Shown here: one piece after another, positions 5,036 through 7,010 of the stretch
Layout: every line of letters starts with the position of its first letter
Position numbering within the stretch: the stretch's first letter is position 1
NCBI GenBank assembly: GCA_017431185.1
Contig: JAFRLP010000454.1
Location: forward strand, 1 to 7,010
Length of the DNA stretch: 7,010 nucleotides
Reading direction: 5' to 3'
From: Victivallales bacterium
GTDB taxonomy: Bacteria > Verrucomicrobiota > Lentisphaeria > Oligosphaerales > Oligosphaeraceae
Made by a program: the position numbers and the translations under genes
Notes under the pieces: generated by a model
What the model was told of the DNA's origin: nothing
The model's database searches: none
Seen by the model: only the letters and a program-made list of their open reading frames with translations

Positions 5036-7010
5036 ATGCTGAAGCCCCGTTCTATCACAATCCTGTCCCTGTGCCTTTTTCTGATGTCGTTGGCGCATGC
5101 GGAGGTTCTGCTTGGCAACCGTGCCACGCCTGTGCAGCAGCGCGCCGCCCGTGAATTGGAAAGCTACCTCGTCAAAATTCTTGGGGCGGGTGCGTCCTAT
5201 CCGCGCATTCTCCTGGGAAATGATTTTGCCGAAGCGGCTGGCATTGATTTGAATGGGCTTGGCGACGAGGGTTTTGTCATCTGCCTCCGAAATGGCGCAC
5301 TCCATATCTCGGCGGGCACTCCAAACGGGCGTGGCATTCTCTACGGCATTTATGAGTTTCTGGAGCGGCAGGGGTGTCGTTTCTGGACGGAGACGGAGGA
5401 GGACATTCCCCGCCGCGCGACCTTGTGGCTTCCTGACCAGGAAGACATTCGCCAGACACCCGTTTTTCCGCTGTTCCGCTGGATCATTTCCGGCACCTGC
5501 TCACAAGAGTGGATCATGAGCGGCAAGCTGAAGCTCAACGGCGGTAGCTTTGGCTTTGAGCCGATTCCCGAGGACGGTACGGCAGCCTACGAAAAGCCAC
5601 ACAATTCGCACACGCACTTCAAATTTCTTCCCGCCAAATTGTATGGTGCGGATCATCCGGAATATTTTGCATTGCAGAAGGATGGGAGACGGTTGGCGGA
5701 TGACGCCAGAGGACAGTTGTGCCTGACCAATCCGCAGATGGTGGCGGAATACATCAAGAATGTGCGCGGCTATCTGAAGGAGAAATACAAGGATGGAATG
5801 ATTCTGGTCATCTCCCAGAGCGACAACTACAACCATTGCCAATGCGCCGCATGCCTGGAGTCGGACCGCCACTATGATTCTCCCTCGGGGACTTTCCTTG
5901 CCTTTCTGAACCAGATTGCGAATGCGGTGGAAAAGGATTACCCCAAACTGCGCATCAGGACATCCGCCTATCAATATACGCGAAAGCCGCCCAAGGGAAT
6001 CGTGCCCGCAAGGAATGTGGTGGTCGGTTTGTCGAACATTGAATGTGACTTCAGCCAAGGTTTCACGGATGATTCTCCTCCTGAGAACCGCCAGTTTCTT
6101 GAGTATGAGGAGGTCTGGAGCAAGATTGCGCATACGCTGTTCATCGGCAATTACGGCACCAGTTTCGATGCGTACCTTTTTCCCTTCCCCAACTTCGATT
6201 CCATGGCTTCACGCTATCAGATGGCCATGCGGCACGGCGCCAAAGGCGCGAGCATGTTGACCGCCCACGCCAACGCCTTTGGGGAGTTCGGGCACCTGCG
6301 CGACTATCTTACCGCTCGACTGCTCTGGAATCCGCAGCAGGATCCATGGGAGATTGCCCGCGGGTTCTGCTGTGGCTACTATGGCAAGAAGGCAGGCGAC
6401 ATTCTGTGGGAATATCTCCGCTTCTACCATCGCCATTTTGCCGAGAAGAAGGTGAAGTTCCGCTTTGCGCTCTACGATCGGACATACTACAATGCCTGCC
6501 TGGAGCCGGAGTTCCTTGCCAAGGCGAAAGAGTACTACGACAAGGCGCTGGCGGACGCGGAATCGCCGATTTTCCTGCGCCGTGTGCGTGAGGCTGAATT
6601 GAGCATCCGCTTCATGGAACTTTCAGCACATTTGGACTGGATTCCCGATTCCGCCAAATGGCGTCATTTCTTCGAGGAGTTCGTGCGCGACGCCACGGAG
6701 GCGAAATGCCTGGCGCTGGGCGAGGAGAAAAAGAACTTGCTTACCGAATGGGCTACGCGCCTCCGCAATCTCAAGTTACCGGAGGATCTGTCATCGATTC
6801 GGAAGGACTCTACGGCAGAGTGTGTGAACGTGCCGTTGTCCTTGATGGGGAAAGGGAAATGGACAATGGAGGAAAAAGATGCCTTGGCCAGCAACGGCAA
6901 GGCGGCGAAGTTGCTCACCAACCATGAGCAATGGGCCGTCCAGGCAAAAATGACATTATTGGCAAGATATGGCAAGGGGCCGTGGGAATTCTACGCCAGA
7001 GTGCGCGTCA
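5036..7010 (+). CDS. Secreted DUF4838 / alpha-glucuronidase-N-like glycan-active protein (3' end outside window)
   Basis: The frame is open for 658 codons plus one base and leaves the window without a stop. Residues 1-22 form a Sec signal peptide: K3 and R5, a hydrophobic core (7-20), and AHA before E23 as the likely type I cleavage site. Residues 23-135 resemble the alpha/beta N-terminal domain of GH67 alpha-glucuronidases and GH20 enzymes: ARELESYLVKILG (38-50), DEGFVICLRNG (77-87), GRGILYGIYEFLERQGCRFW (98-117). Residues 140-450 match the DUF4838 barrel: FPLFRWI (144-150), HPEYFAL (207-213), QLCLTNPQM (227-235), VISQSDNYNHCQCAACLESD (258-277), and a GN-G stretch at 371-374. Cysteines 268, 270 and 273 form a tight cluster after S262-D263-N264. 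Residues 450-590 are mostly helical, and from about 632 (EQWAVQAKM, WEFYARVRV) a beta-rich C-terminal domain begins. The family is thought to act on polysaccharides outside the cytoplasm, but its reaction is not established. It is the third gene of the regulator operon. Confidence 0.9.
   Translation, partial: MLKPRSITILSLCLFLMSLAHAEVLLGNRATPVQQRAARELESYLVKILGAGASYPRILLGNDFAEAAGIDLNGLGDEGFVICLRNGALHISAGTPNGRGILYGIYEFLERQGCRFWTETEEDIPRRATLWLPDQEDIRQTPVFPLFRWIISGTCSQEWIMSGKLKLNGGSFGFEPIPEDGTAAYEKPHNSHTHFKFLPAKLYGADHPEYFALQKDGRRLADDARGQLCLTNPQMVAEYIKNVRGYLKEKYKDGMILVISQSDNYNHCQCAACLESDRHYDSPSGTFLAFLNQIANAVEKDYPKLRIRTSAYQYTRKPPKGIVPARNVVVGLSNIECDFSQGFTDDSPPENRQFLEYEEVWSKIAHTLFIGNYGTSFDAYLFPFPNFDSMASRYQMAMRHGAKGASMLTAHANAFGEFGHLRDYLTARLLWNPQQDPWEIARGFCCGYYGKKAGDILWEYLRFYHRHFAEKKVKFRFALYDRTYYNACLEPEFLAKAKEYYDKALADAESPIFLRRVREAELSIRFMELSAHLDWIPDSAKWRHFFEEFVRDATEAKCLALGEEKKNLLTEWATRLRNLKLPEDLSSIRKDSTAECVNVPLSLMGKGKWTMEEKDALASNGKAAKLLTNHEQWAVQAKMTLLARYGKGPWEFYARVRV

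Noticed and set aside
5072..5074. Cys13 of the DUF4838 protein as a lipoprotein cysteine
   Set aside because: The preceding residues L-S-L do not form a lipobox (no small residue at -1), hydrophobic residues continue after it, and AHA-E fits ordinary signal peptidase I cleavage.
4652..6133. Long minus-strand open frames (4652-5305 and 5501-6133)
   Set aside because: They lie opposite clearly recognisable coding sequence (pseudopilin and DUF4838), show no family motifs and have no promoters; they are frame shadows of GC-rich genes.

Overview
The window looks like part of a polysaccharide-utilisation region from a bacterium of the Planctomycetes-Verrucomicrobia-Chlamydiae group, most likely Lentisphaerota (Victivallis-like). 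The pointers are a prepilin-like protein with an H-X9-DG C-terminal motif, a GntR-type helix-turn-helix fused to a LacI-type sugar-sensing domain, a secreted DUF4838 protein, and a WbsX/GH99-like protein. This combination is familiar from Lentisphaerota but has not been proven by a search here. All genes are on the + strand and tightly packed. No RNA genes, insertion sequences or CRISPR arrays were seen.

Layout. (1) 1-1779: an uncharacterised TIM-barrel glycoside-hydrolase-like protein, open at the left edge, so its true start is probably outside the window. (2) 1780-2026: a 247-base gap with a 21-bp near-perfect palindrome, a GC-rich hairpin with a GAGA tetraloop, and a strong sigma70-type promoter. 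(3) 2027-3127: a WbsX/GH99-like protein with no signal peptide. (4) 3128-3252: a second promoter, almost a copy of the first. (5) 3253-4287, 4301-5023 and 5036-7010: an apparent three-gene operon of a GntR/LacI hybrid regulator, an H-X9-DG pseudopilin and a secreted DUF4838 protein. The gaps are only 13 and 12 bases. The last gene runs off the right edge with no stop.

How the genes may work together (inference). The regulator probably senses a sugar released from the target glycan and controls its own operon. It may also control the WbsX/GH99-like gene, because both promoters lie in a shared 59-bp block (48 of 59 positions identical) with an ACTAAA direct repeat spaced 20 bp in each copy. The DUF4838 protein would act outside the cytoplasm and the WbsX-like protein inside it. 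The pseudopilin between regulator and secreted protein may be a locus-specific part of a surface or secretion apparatus. The substrate cannot be read from the sequence, and no transporter or sulfatase gene is visible.
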